From an uncultured Collinsella sp. (GTDB taxonomy: Bacteria > Actinomycetota > Coriobacteriia > Coriobacteriales > Coriobacteriaceae), in contig CATZIG010000006.1 of NCBI GenBank assembly GCA_958419975.1, forward strand, positions 1-26,357: 26,357 nucleotides of DNA. The letters run 5' to 3'. Of this stretch, positions 1 through 7,295 are shown in pieces. Made by a program: the position numbers and the translations under genes. The notes beneath the pieces were generated by a model. That model saw nothing but the letters and a program-made list of their open reading frames with translations. It ran no database searches and was not told the DNA's origin. Position 1 is the first letter of the stretch, and the number at the start of each line of letters is the position of its first letter.

Positions 1-158
1 TGTGTCCCGAGGATTCGCACAAGCCCATCGTGTACCCGGGTGCCGTTGCCGAGAGCTCCGAGCACGCCGACGAAGCCAAGGCGTTCATCGACTTCTGTCT
101 GACCAACAAGAAAGCTCAGAAGATTTGGGCTAAGTACGGCTTTGAGCTTTCCGAGTAG
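1..158 (+). CDS. modA: ModA-like molybdate/tungstate-binding protein, 3' end only
   Basis: The reading frame enters at base 3 and ends at TAG 156-158, giving about 51 C-terminal residues. They contain YPGAVAESSEHADEAKAFID and end KIWAKYGFELSE. This is the typical C-terminus of periplasmic/lipoprotein solute-binding proteins of the ModA/WtpA type, in which a final helix (AKAFIDF..L) precedes a KYGF-like tail. The permease and ATPase genes directly downstream are of the molybdate type and support the assignment. The N-terminal signal and oxyanion-binding residues lie outside the window, so specificity for molybdate over tungstate or another oxyanion cannot be read here. The stop is followed 68 bases later by the start preferred for the permease gene. 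Confidence 0.75.
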   Translation, partial: CPEDSHKPIVYPGAVAESSEHADEAKAFIDFCLTNKKAQKIWAKYGFELSE

Positions 159-226
159 TGCGGCTTGGCGCGATAATTCCATCGTTTTGTGTTTCACTCC
201 GTCCTTGTATTCTCTTGGAGCTTTTC

Positions 227-1669
227 GTGCTTAATAGATTCCGCATGCTTGTCGCCTGTGCTTTGACCTTCGCGCTTTGCTGGGTGCCAGGATTTGCGTT
301 TGCTGGAGACGCTGAGGACGGGGCCCAGGTTGCTGCGACCGCTCATGGGCTTTCCTATGGCATCGAGGGTTTTGAGCGGTTGGCCAAGGGGACCGCTCGT
401 GCCATGGAGGGCCAGCCTGAGGGCTACCGGTTTCCCGTTGACGAGGACGTGGACCTTGTAGTGGCGCCTGCTGTCGATCGCGTTGTGGTGTGGATATCGC
501 CCAAGGCGGTCGAGAAGTATGGATTGGATCTGCAGGACAACGAGTGCGTATCGGGTCTCAAGGCCCTCGTCTGCAAGCTCGACAGCGCAAACTGCATGGG
601 AGGTGCGCAGCTGGGGGACGTGGATCTTCCTTGGTATGTCACGGCGGAAACAACGTTTGATGCCGGTGGGTATACCTATGGCTTTGACGAGCGCGGTGCG
701 GATGGGGACCGCTATGTGGTGATTGCATCAGCCTCGGGTGATGCCAAGGGCGGTGCGCGTTGGCTTGATAGCGCTCAAATGGTAGAAGCGTCGTCTGTCG
801 TGCTGCGGGATGAGCAGAGGCCCTTGACCTCCCTGGCTTCCTTTTTGGGCGACATCGACTATCGCCCGTTTTGGGTGTCCATTAAAACGAGCGGTCTTGC
901 CCTGCTGATTTCCTTTGCGCTGGGCCTGTTCGCCGCGTGGAAGACCATGGGTACCTCGAGTCGCATCAAGGGCCTGCTCGATTCGGTCTTTACGATTCCT
1001 ATGGTGCTGCCGCCAACGGTTTGCGGCTTTCTGTTCCTCATGCTGTTTGGCCGCTCGACCGGGGTGGGCCAGTGGCTCATCGCGCACGGCGTCTCGATCG
1101 TCTTTACGTGGCCCGCGGCGGTGATATCTGCCGTGGTGGTGTCGTTTCCCCTGGTCTACCGTACGGCGCTCGGAGCCTTCGAGAGCCTCGACACGCAGAT
1201 GCTCGACGCCGCGCGAACCTTGGGATGGTCCGAACGTCGCATCTTTGCCAAGCTCATGATGCCGCTCGGCTGGCCCTCCATCGCCGCCGGCACGGTGCTC
1301 GCCTTCGCGCGTGCCATGGGCGAGTTTGGCTGCACCCTGTTCTTTGCGGGCAACTATGCCGGCATTACCCAGACCATCCCCATCGCCATCTACTTTGAGT
1401 GGATGGGCGGCAACACGTCGGTGGCTCTCTTTTGGGTTGTCGTCGTGATCGCCTTTAGCTTCTTGGTCATCCTGTTTATCAACATGTACACGGCGCACTC
1501 GCAAAAGTATCGCGAGCGGGGCCTTTCCCGCGCGGAGCGCAAGCAGGCCAAAGATCTCGCCGGACAGGGCGATTCGCTCGACCCAGTCGGCGGCGATGCG
1601 CTGCGCATCGATCGCGAGGCGTTGGCCGAGCTTATGCGCGATGACACGGTCGCAAAGGGAGGTCGATAG
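227..1669 (+). CDS. modB: ModB-type ABC permease with an extra N-terminal extracytoplasmic domain
   Basis: Inner-membrane permease of a molybdate/tungstate importer. I chose GTG 227 because GGAG at 217-220 lies 6 bases upstream and the product (480 aa) then opens with a basic stretch and a hydrophobic signal-like segment ending GFAFA. An in-frame GTG at 158 overlapping the modA stop is a less likely start. Residues about 27-215 form a soluble domain with three cysteines (C107, C116, C123). Residues about 217-420 hold the membrane domain, with the ABC-permease EAA loop LDAARTLGWSERRIFAKLMM at about 326-345. A charged tail follows. Family ModB proteins are usually near 230 aa and lack the soluble domain, so this is an enlarged or fused version. 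ModC starts 3 bases after the stop. Function of the extra domain is unknown. Confidence 0.82.
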   Translation: MLNRFRMLVACALTFALCWVPGFAFAGDAEDGAQVAATAHGLSYGIEGFERLAKGTARAMEGQPEGYRFPVDEDVDLVVAPAVDRVVVWISPKAVEKYGLDLQDNECVSGLKALVCKLDSANCMGGAQLGDVDLPWYVTAETTFDAGGYTYGFDERGADGDRYVVIASASGDAKGGARWLDSAQMVEASSVVLRDEQRPLTSLASFLGDIDYRPFWVSIKTSGLALLISFALGLFAAWKTMGTSSRIKGLLDSVFTIPMVLPPTVCGFLFLMLFGRSTGVGQWLIAHGVSIVFTWPAAVISAVVVSFPLVYRTALGAFESLDTQMLDAARTLGWSERRIFAKLMMPLGWPSIAAGTVLAFARAMGEFGCTLFFAGNYAGITQTIPIAIYFEWMGGNTSVALFWVVVVIAFSFLVILFINMYTAHSQKYRERGLSRAERKQAKDLAGQGDSLDPVGGDALRIDREALAELMRDDTVAKGGR

Positions 1670-1672
1670 GCC

Positions 1673-2743
1673 ATGTCGCTCGTTCTGGATATAAAAAAGC
1701 ACTATCCCGGGTTTATGCTCGACATGCAGCTTGAGGCCGGCGAGGAGCGCGTGGCGTTGCTCGGTGCCTCGGGTTGCGGCAAGAGCTGCACACTTCGCTG
1801 CATTGCCGGTGTGGAGACGCCCGACGAGGGCAAGATCGTCGTCAACGGCGTGACCTTTTTTGACTCGGCGGCGGGCATCAACCTGTCGCCACAGGCGCGC
1901 AAATGCGCCCTGCTGTTCCAAAACTATCAGCTGTTTCCTAACATGACGGTGGCCGATAACGTATGCGCCGGTGTAAAGGATGCGGGCGACGCCGCCGCAC
2001 GCAAAAAGCTCGCCGAGCGCTATCTGAGCATTTTCGGTCTAGCCGATTTTGCCGACCGCTACCCCGCGCGCCTTTCGGGCGGGCAGCAGCAACGCGTGGC
2101 GCTTGCCCGTATGGTGGCGGCGCATCCGGGCATCTTTATGTTCGACGAGCCCATGAGCGCGCTCGATTCCTATCTTAAGAGCGCCCTCGAGCAGAACATG
2201 CTCGACCTGTTCGACGTCTGTAACCGCACCGTGCTCTACGTGAGCCACGACATCGACGAGGCGTGCCGCCTGTGCCAGCGCATCTGCGTGATGCACGACG
2301 GGCATGTTGAGGAGATCGGCTCTGTCGAGGACGTGGTCCGCCGTCCGCAGACGCTGGCGGCACTGCGCCTGACGGGCTGCAAGAACACAAGCCGGGCGCG
2401 CAAGATCGGCGACGAAGAAGTTGAGGCCCTCGATTGGGGCATGACCTTTAACGTGGGTCGTGAGGTGCCCGACGACGTGGCGTACCTGGGCATTCGCGCA
2501 AGCTACTTCCATGTTGACAATCGCGCGGAGCGGGGTCGCAACAGCTATGATTTGCACGTGGCCCGAGTGAGCGATTCGCGCTTTGAGCGCCTGGTGCTGT
2601 TGGATGTGCTGCGTGCCGATGCGCCGACGCGCCTGCAGTGGAAGGTCAACAAAGTGGGCATGCCTGTTGACGAGCTGCCGCAAGCAGGCGAGACGCTTCG
2701 CATGCATTTTGATGCCAGCAGGATCCATTTGGTTTGTCGATAG
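1673..2743 (+). CDS. modC: ModC-type molybdate/tungstate ABC transporter ATPase
   Basis: ATP-binding subunit (356 aa) that would energise the ModB permease. Walker A is GASGCGKSCT (residues 31-40), the Q-loop region is LLFQNYQLFPN (about 81-90), the signature is LSGGQQQRVAL (134-144), Walker B is IFMFDEP (154-160) and the H-loop is SHD (H192). Residues after about 230 form a C-terminal extension resembling the regulatory TOBE/MOP-type domains of ModC, although that part is poorly conserved to my eye. AAGGGAGGT lies about 9 bases before the ATG, and the gene is 3 bases from the modB stop, so the two are co-transcribed. Substrate is inferred from family and neighbours. Sulfate or a different oxyanion cannot be excluded from sequence alone. 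Confidence 0.85.
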   Translation: MSLVLDIKKHYPGFMLDMQLEAGEERVALLGASGCGKSCTLRCIAGVETPDEGKIVVNGVTFFDSAAGINLSPQARKCALLFQNYQLFPNMTVADNVCAGVKDAGDAAARKKLAERYLSIFGLADFADRYPARLSGGQQQRVALARMVAAHPGIFMFDEPMSALDSYLKSALEQNMLDLFDVCNRTVLYVSHDIDEACRLCQRICVMHDGHVEEIGSVEDVVRRPQTLAALRLTGCKNTSRARKIGDEEVEALDWGMTFNVGREVPDDVAYLGIRASYFHVDNRAERGRNSYDLHVARVSDSRFERLVLLDVLRADAPTRLQWKVNKVGMPVDELPQAGETLRMHFDASRIHLVCR

Positions 2744-2754
2744 CGCCGGGTAAT

Positions 2755-2791
2755 GCCGTCGGGGCATATAAGCCTCGGCGGCTTTGTTTTT
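2755..2791 (+). terminator. Rho-independent terminator after modC
   Basis: An 11-bp stem (2755-2765 with 2772-2782, two G-T wobbles) closes a 6-base ATATAA loop and is followed by TTTGTTTTT. It begins 11 bases after the modC stop and separates the mod operon from the next transcription unit. Confidence 0.85.
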
Positions 2792-2810
2792 GCCGTTCGC
2801 CGAATGAGGA

Positions 2811-2838
2811 ATGACAAACTCTTATCAATCAAGATAAT
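2811..2838 (+). promoter_or_regulatory. Candidate sigma-70-type promoter for the 3175 gene array
   Basis: ATGACA (2811-2816) and GATAAT (2833-2838) are separated by 16 bases in an AT-rich island that stands out from the GC-rich surroundings. This is the only convincing promoter-like pair I see between the modC terminator and the next gene. It would give a leader of more than 300 bases. Not experimentally anchored. Confidence 0.45.
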
Positions 2839-2858
2839 TATTTATTAAACGACGGCAC

Positions 2859-2926
2859 ACGACGCTGTCGTACGAATGTCAACGGTGTTCGCATGGTCGA
2901 TGACCGTTGATATAGTTGACATCAAC
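2859..2926 (+). promoter_or_regulatory. Cluster of short dyads, possible operators
   Basis: Three inverted repeats follow one another just downstream of the candidate promoter. ACGACGCTGTCGT occupies 2859-2871. TCAACGGT at 2879-2886 is the exact complement of ACCGTTGA at 2903-2910. GTTGAT at 2906-2911 is the exact complement of ATCAAC at 2921-2926. The repeated TCAAC/GTTGA core, present four times, suggests binding sites for one regulator, although stem-loops in the leader RNA would look the same. No regulator gene is in the window. Confidence 0.4.
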
Positions 2927-2946
2927 TGGTTAAGGAGGGTGCGCAC

Positions 2947-3015
2947 ATGCCGCAGACGACATATATTCGCCGCGTTGCCGCGCGCGCCCTGTATATGGCT
3001 CGGAGTCGCATATGA
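2947..3015 (+). CDS. Possible 22-aa leader peptide
   Basis: ATG 2947 is preceded by AAGGAGG with about 9 bases spacing, the best ribosome-binding site in this intergenic region, and opens a frame of 22 codons ending TGA 3013-3015 (MPQTTYIRRVAARALYMARS...). The peptide is basic and rich in Arg, Ala and Tyr, with no recognised domain. Because the region between this frame and the next gene can form short stems, a leader-peptide role in controlling the 3175 gene is conceivable. The strong ribosome-binding site is the main evidence, and a short frame of this size can also arise by chance. Confidence 0.35.
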   Translation: MPQTTYIRRVAARALYMARSRI

Positions 3016-3174
3016 GCAGGTATGTTCACGGCTCCGGGCGAGACGACGCACAACTAAATAGTCGACTGCAAAGCAGGTTCCCTAAAATTCCGGGTTTGAG
3101 CACGGCCGGGCAATCGCCGTCCGTCGTGCATCGATACCGCTGTTATCCGTTTTTGGTTCGAGAGGGGAACCGTC

Positions 3175-4458
3175 ATGGCTGAAGAATTCGATTTCCATCC
3201 GATGTGGGAGAGCCTCGGCATGAATCTTGCCGACCACGACATGCTGCTGGGCGCCGTGGGCCAGATGTACGGCGATATGTTCCTGACGCAGAACAATCGC
3301 CCCAAGTCCACGTCCTACCTGGATTTTGTCGCCAGCAACATCCACAGCGGCCGCATTAAGGAGATGCTCGACAAGAAGGAGGCCGGCGAGGCTACCAAGG
3401 TCGTGGGCTCGTTCTGCGTCTACGTGCCCGAGGAGATTGTGCTCGCCTGCGACGGTATCCCCGTGGGTCTGTGCTCGGGTGCCGATTGGGCAACCGATAA
3501 GGTCGAGGAGCACCTGCCGCGTAACACTTGTCCGCTCATCAAGAGCTTTGCCGGCTTTAAGCTGGGCGAGGTCTGCCCCTACATTGAGTCGAGTGACTTG
3601 GTGGTACGCGAGAACACCTGCGACGGTAAGAAGAAAGCTTATGAGTTCTTTGCCACGCAAAAGAACATGTACGTCATGGATATTCCCAACGTACACGACG
3701 AGTCGACGCTCGTGACCTGGAAGGCCGAGGTCAAGAAACTCGCCGCCAAGATCGAGGAAGAGTGCGGCGTCACGATTACGCCTGAGCGCCTGAAGGCCGC
3801 CATCCACGCCGTCAATGAGAAGCGTCGCGCCCTGCAGCGCCTCGCTGCCACGCGCGCTGCCGACCCTGCGCCCATCAGCGGTCTCGACAGCCTGCTGACC
3901 GTCCAGGCCGCCTTTATGGACGACACGCCGCGTCTGACCGGAGCCATTAACGATATGGCGGCTGAGTGCGAGCAGCGTGTCGAGGCCGGCGAGGGCGTGG
4001 CGCCCAAGGGGACCAAGCGCATCCTGTACACCGGCGCGCCCATGGCCGTGCCCAACTGGAAGCTGTTCAACCTCATCGAGAAGGCCGGCGGCGTCGTGGT
4101 GGGCGAGGAGTCCTGCACGGGTTCGCGCTACTACAAGGATCTGGTCGACGAGTCCGGTGAGACGGTCGACGAGATGCTCGATGCCATCGCCGAGCGCTAC
4201 TTTAAGATCAACTGCGCCGTCTTTACGCCCAACGACCAGCGTATGAAGGACATCGTCCAGATGGCGCACGACCTGCATGCCGACGGTATCGTCGACGTGG
4301 CCCTGCAGTTCTGCACGCTCTACGAGATGGAGTCCTTCGCCGTGGAGAAGGCCGCCGAGGAGGCAGGCATTCCGTTTATGCACATCACGACCGACTACGC
4401 CGGCGAGGATGCCGGTCAGCTCCGGACCCGCATCGAGGCCTTCCTCGAGACGATTTAG
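3175..4458 (+). CDS. Double-cubane-type 2-hydroxyacyl-CoA dehydratase family protein (paralogue 1)
   Basis: A 427-aa protein of the HgdB/FldC/YjiM superfamily. Conserved features are RNTCPLIKSF (C119), CPYIESSDLVVRENTCDGKK (C134, C149), upstream cysteines C81, C92 and C100, and C-terminal motifs EESCTGSR, INCAVFTPNDQR and LQFCTLYEMES. A single subunit rich in conserved N-terminal cysteines, with a separate activator ATPase nearby (11292), resembles double-cubane [8Fe-9S] cluster proteins more than classical two-subunit dehydratases. Those proteins perform ATP-dependent reductions of small molecules. Compared with the paralogue at 9973 it has about 39 extra N-terminal residues. GAGAGGGGAA precedes the ATG. 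The substrate is unknown, and a true acyl-CoA dehydratase role cannot be ruled out, but no CoA-transferase or acyl-CoA gene is in sight. Confidence 0.8.
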   Translation: MAEEFDFHPMWESLGMNLADHDMLLGAVGQMYGDMFLTQNNRPKSTSYLDFVASNIHSGRIKEMLDKKEAGEATKVVGSFCVYVPEEIVLACDGIPVGLCSGADWATDKVEEHLPRNTCPLIKSFAGFKLGEVCPYIESSDLVVRENTCDGKKKAYEFFATQKNMYVMDIPNVHDESTLVTWKAEVKKLAAKIEEECGVTITPERLKAAIHAVNEKRRALQRLAATRAADPAPISGLDSLLTVQAAFMDDTPRLTGAINDMAAECEQRVEAGEGVAPKGTKRILYTGAPMAVPNWKLFNLIEKAGGVVVGEESCTGSRYYKDLVDESGETVDEMLDAIAERYFKINCAVFTPNDQRMKDIVQMAHDLHADGIVDVALQFCTLYEMESFAVEKAAEEAGIPFMHITTDYAGEDAGQLRTRIEAFLETI

Positions 4459-4491
4459 CCGCACCCGCGCCAAGCTGTGCCGCCGGGTGTT

Positions 4492-4606
4492 CCTATCCAC
4501 GCGATAGGGATTTCTCTGTTGCCATGCCGGTCAGTGTCCGGATGCACCGCAGGGCGCCGACCGGCTTCGCATGGCTGCCGGGGCGGGGATTTCCGCCGTC
4601 CCGGCA
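4492..4606 (+). promoter_or_regulatory. Structured leader of three consecutive stem-loops before the ABC transporter genes
   Basis: Between the first dehydratase-like gene and the binding-protein gene are three stacked hairpins. CCTATC 4492-4497 pairs with GATAGG 4503-4508. GCCATGC 4521-4527 plus CGGTC 4528-4532 pairs with GACCG 4559-4563 plus GCATGGC 4569-4575. Immediately adjoining, TGCCGGG 4576-4582 plus GCGG 4583-4586 pairs with CCGC 4593-4596 plus CCCGGCA 4600-4606. No T-tract follows, so this is not a simple terminator. The ribosome-binding site and ATG (4643) come about 30 bases later. It could be a cis-regulatory RNA, an mRNA-processing site, or a weak attenuator. I do not recognise a known riboswitch. 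Confidence 0.5.
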
Positions 4607-4642
4607 GATTCTATCCGTTTGTTCAGACACGAAAGGAACTCA

Positions 4643-6253
4643 ATGAACAACGACCTTTTCAAGGCGGGCGTTTCCCGTCGCGGTTTTCTGACCGGCTCCG
4701 CTGCCCTGTGCGTCATGGCGGGCCTCGGCCTCACCGGCTGCGGCGGTTCGGGCGCCGAGAGCGGTAGCGCCGCTGCCTCCGGCCAGGATGTGGAGTATCG
4801 CGACGAGCTGCAGATCGCGCTCCCGGCGAGCCCGGACGGTCTCGATCCGCACACCACGTCGTCGCTTGTGACCGTGGACGTCATCTGCAACGTCGTCGAG
4901 CCGCTCTTTGGCCTCGATAGCGACTACGAGCCCCAGCCCGTGCTGGCCAAGGGCTATGAGGTCTCCGACGACGGCCTGACCTACACCATCAAGCTGCGCG
5001 AGGGCGTCACCTTCCACAACGGCAAGGAGCTTGGCTCCGAGGACGTCGTGGCTTCGATGAACCGCTGGCTCACCGTCAACGACCGCGCCGCGAGCCTGCT
5101 GCCCGGCGCCACCTTCGCCGCCTCGGGCGACCACGAGGTCACCTGCACGCTGACCGAGCCCGCCATCGACTTTCTGATCATCCTGGGCAACCACTCCCAG
5201 TATCCGGGAATCTTCCCCTCCGAGGTCATCGAGGCCGCGGGCGATACCGGCGTGACCGAGTATGTGGGTACCGGTGCCTACAAGCTTGTGGAGTGGAAGC
5301 AGGACCAGTACATCCATCTCACCCGCTACGAGGACTATGTCGCCGCCCACGGCAAGGCTTCGGGCTACACCGGCAAGGTCTCCGCGCCCACCAAGGACAT
5401 CTACTATCAGTTCGTGACCGAGGCCTCCACGCGCGTGAGCGGGTTTGAGACCGGCGAGTACGATGTCGCTGGCGAGATCCCCACCGAGAACTACCACGAC
5501 TTCGACGGCAACGACGACGTCAAGCTCTACACCCATAACGCCGGCGTTCTGACCGCCTTCCTCAACATGAACGAGGGCGTCTTCGCCGACGAGGAGATCC
5601 GCAAGTGCGCCCTCATGGCTATCGACTGCGAGGCGGCCGCTCTTGCCGCCTATGGCGAGAAGGAGCTCTTCAACATCGATCCCAACCTTGGCAACCCCGA
5701 GAACACTCAGTGGGCGACCGACGCGGGCAAGAAGTACTTCAACCAGGCCGACGCCAAGGCCGCCAAGAAGGCCCTGGCCAAGACCTCCTATGCCGGTGAG
5801 ACGGTCAAGCTGCTGACCACCCCCGACTACAAGGATATGTACAACGCCACCGTCGCGCTGCAGGAGCAGCTCGAGAAGGCCGGCTTTACCGCCGAGGTCG
5901 ACAGCTACGAGTTCGCGACCTTTATGGACATCCGCTCCGGCAAGCCCGAGCAGTGGGACCTCTTTGTGGCTTCCACCAACTACAAGCCCATCCCGGCCCA
6001 GTCCCTCTCGGTCTCCAAGGCCTTCTATGGCCTGTCCGACGAGAAGGCGCTCAAGCTCGTGGCCGAGACCCGCACCGCCAAGGACACCGACGCCGCGGCC
6101 AAGAAGTGGGCCGAGGCTCAAGAGCGCCTCTATGAGATCGCCGTCATCGAGCCGCTTTGCCACTACGCTTCCATCACGGGCACCCAGGCAGACGTCGAGG
6201 ACGTCGAGGTACTCGACGGCGCCATCATCTGGAACGCCAAGCGTCCGGAGTAA
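4643..6253 (+). CDS. Family 5 solute-binding lipoprotein of a peptide/nickel-type ABC importer
   Basis: A 536-aa extracytoplasmic binding protein (SBP_bac_5 family, DppA/OppA/NikA-like). The N-terminus carries a twin-arginine-like motif SRRGFL (residues 11-16), a hydrophobic stretch and a lipobox LTGC with Cys33 as the probable lipidated residue. The mature part has family landmarks including DGLDPHTT, EPLFGLDSDYEPQPVLAKGY, DDGLTYTIKLREGVTFHNG and GTGAYKLVEW. ATG 4643 has AAAGGAAC upstream. It is followed by two permeases and two ATPases, and the whole transporter lies between two double-cubane-type genes, which suggests it feeds their substrate or a cofactor component. Ligand (oligopeptide, nickel chelate or other) cannot be read from the sequence. 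Confidence 0.88.
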   Translation: MNNDLFKAGVSRRGFLTGSAALCVMAGLGLTGCGGSGAESGSAAASGQDVEYRDELQIALPASPDGLDPHTTSSLVTVDVICNVVEPLFGLDSDYEPQPVLAKGYEVSDDGLTYTIKLREGVTFHNGKELGSEDVVASMNRWLTVNDRAASLLPGATFAASGDHEVTCTLTEPAIDFLIILGNHSQYPGIFPSEVIEAAGDTGVTEYVGTGAYKLVEWKQDQYIHLTRYEDYVAAHGKASGYTGKVSAPTKDIYYQFVTEASTRVSGFETGEYDVAGEIPTENYHDFDGNDDVKLYTHNAGVLTAFLNMNEGVFADEEIRKCALMAIDCEAAALAAYGEKELFNIDPNLGNPENTQWATDAGKKYFNQADAKAAKKALAKTSYAGETVKLLTTPDYKDMYNATVALQEQLEKAGFTAEVDSYEFATFMDIRSGKPEQWDLFVASTNYKPIPAQSLSVSKAFYGLSDEKALKLVAETRTAKDTDAAAKKWAEAQERLYEIAVIEPLCHYASITGTQADVEDVEVLDGAIIWNAKRPE

Positions 6254-6263
6254 TGCAATAGAT

Positions 6264-6307
6264 GGCGTGGCGGCTGGAGGAGTCTGGTCCCCTGTGGCCG
6301 CCACGCC
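6264..6307 (+). repeat. Perfect 11-bp stem-loop between binding-protein and permease genes
   Basis: GGCGTGGCGGC (6264-6274) is the exact reverse complement of GCCGCCACGCC (6297-6307), with a 22-base loop. It starts 10 bases after the binding-protein stop and has no T-tract. Position and form match the intercistronic hairpins that stabilise upstream binding-protein mRNA in many ABC operons, giving more binding protein than permease. Confidence 0.6.
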
Positions 6308-6341
6308 CTGTCCACGTTCAGAGGGGAAACAGACGCCTCGC

Positions 6342-7295
6342 ATGTTGAAGTACACGCTCAAACGTATAGGCGCGATGGTTCCGGTGATGCTCATCATCTC
6401 GGTCGTCGTGTTTTTGATTATCTATCTTACACCGGGTGACCCGGCCTCTTCGATGCTCGGCATGGAGGCTTCGGCCGACCAGATCGAGCGCGTCAACGAT
6501 AGCCTGGGACTCAACGAGCCGCTGCCGCAGCGCTACGTTGAGTGGATGGGCGGCGTGCTTACCGGCGACCTGGGCGATTCGTATTTTATGCGCCAGCCCG
6601 TCACGCAGGCGATCGCCGAGCACTTTGGCCCCACGCTATCGCTCGCGCTTCTGGCACAGCTCATCGCGCTGTTGATTGCACTGCCCTGCGGCGTCGTCGC
6701 TGCCCTCAAACATGGGTCGCGCACCGACGCGGTCTTGCGTGTCGTTGCTCTTTTGGGCGTGGCGATACCCGGCTTTTTGATGGCGCTCATGCTTATGTGG
6801 CTGTTTGCCGTCACGTTGCGTGTGTTCCCGGTGGCCGGCTATGCGCCGCTATCGAAGGGCTGGTTCAGCCATTTACGCTATCTTGCGTTGCCGGCCATAT
6901 CGCTTGGATGCGTGCAGGCGGCCCTGCTCATGCGCATGACCCGTTCGAGCGTTATCGAGGCCATGCAGCTTGACTGCGTCAAGACGGCACGTGCCAAGGG
7001 CGTCTCCGAGGTTCGCGTGGTGCTGGCCCATGCCCTGCGCAACGCAGCGCTGCCGATTCTCACCTCGATCGGCTATTCTTTTGGCGCCCTGATTACGGGC
7101 GCCGTGGTGACTGAGGCCATTTTTAACATCCCCGGTTTGGGCCAGCTGGTCACGAGCTCTATCGAGCGTCGCGACTATCCGGTGATTCAGGGCGTGCTGC
7201 TGGTCATCGCCTTGTTGAATTCGGTGATCAATCTGGCCGTCGACCTTGCCTACGGCGCTTTTGACCCGCGCGCTCGCAAATGGGGCGATGCATGA
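6342..7295 (+). CDS. Peptide/nickel-type ABC transporter permease 1 (DppB/OppB family)
   Basis: A 317-aa inner-membrane permease opening MLKYTLKRIGAMVPVMLIIS, the typical first transmembrane helix of DppB-like proteins, with LTPGDPASSMLG just after it. The cytoplasmic EAA-type loop is seen around VKTARAKGVSEVRVVLAHALRNA, and the C-terminus has the expected SIERRDYPVIQGVLLVIA. ATG 6342 is the only sensible start in this frame. The nearest purine-rich site (GAGGGG near 6321) is unusually far away, so initiation may be weak or aided by the preceding hairpin. The stop overlaps the next gene's start (ATGA-type overlap), indicating translational coupling. Confidence 0.88.
   Translation: MLKYTLKRIGAMVPVMLIISVVVFLIIYLTPGDPASSMLGMEASADQIERVNDSLGLNEPLPQRYVEWMGGVLTGDLGDSYFMRQPVTQAIAEHFGPTLSLALLAQLIALLIALPCGVVAALKHGSRTDAVLRVVALLGVAIPGFLMALMLMWLFAVTLRVFPVAGYAPLSKGWFSHLRYLALPAISLGCVQAALLMRMTRSSVIEAMQLDCVKTARAKGVSEVRVVLAHALRNAALPILTSIGYSFGALITGAVVTEAIFNIPGLGQLVTSSIERRDYPVIQGVLLVIALLNSVINLAVDLAYGAFDPRARKWGDA

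Noticed and set aside
728..1921. A 397-codon minus-strand frame across modB and modC
   Set aside because: Arg/His-rich shadow frame; both sense genes have clear motifs.
4640..6397. A 585-codon minus-strand frame opposite the binding-protein gene
   Set aside because: Shadow of the GC-rich sense gene; repetitive Gly/Val/Leu composition and no ribosome-binding context.
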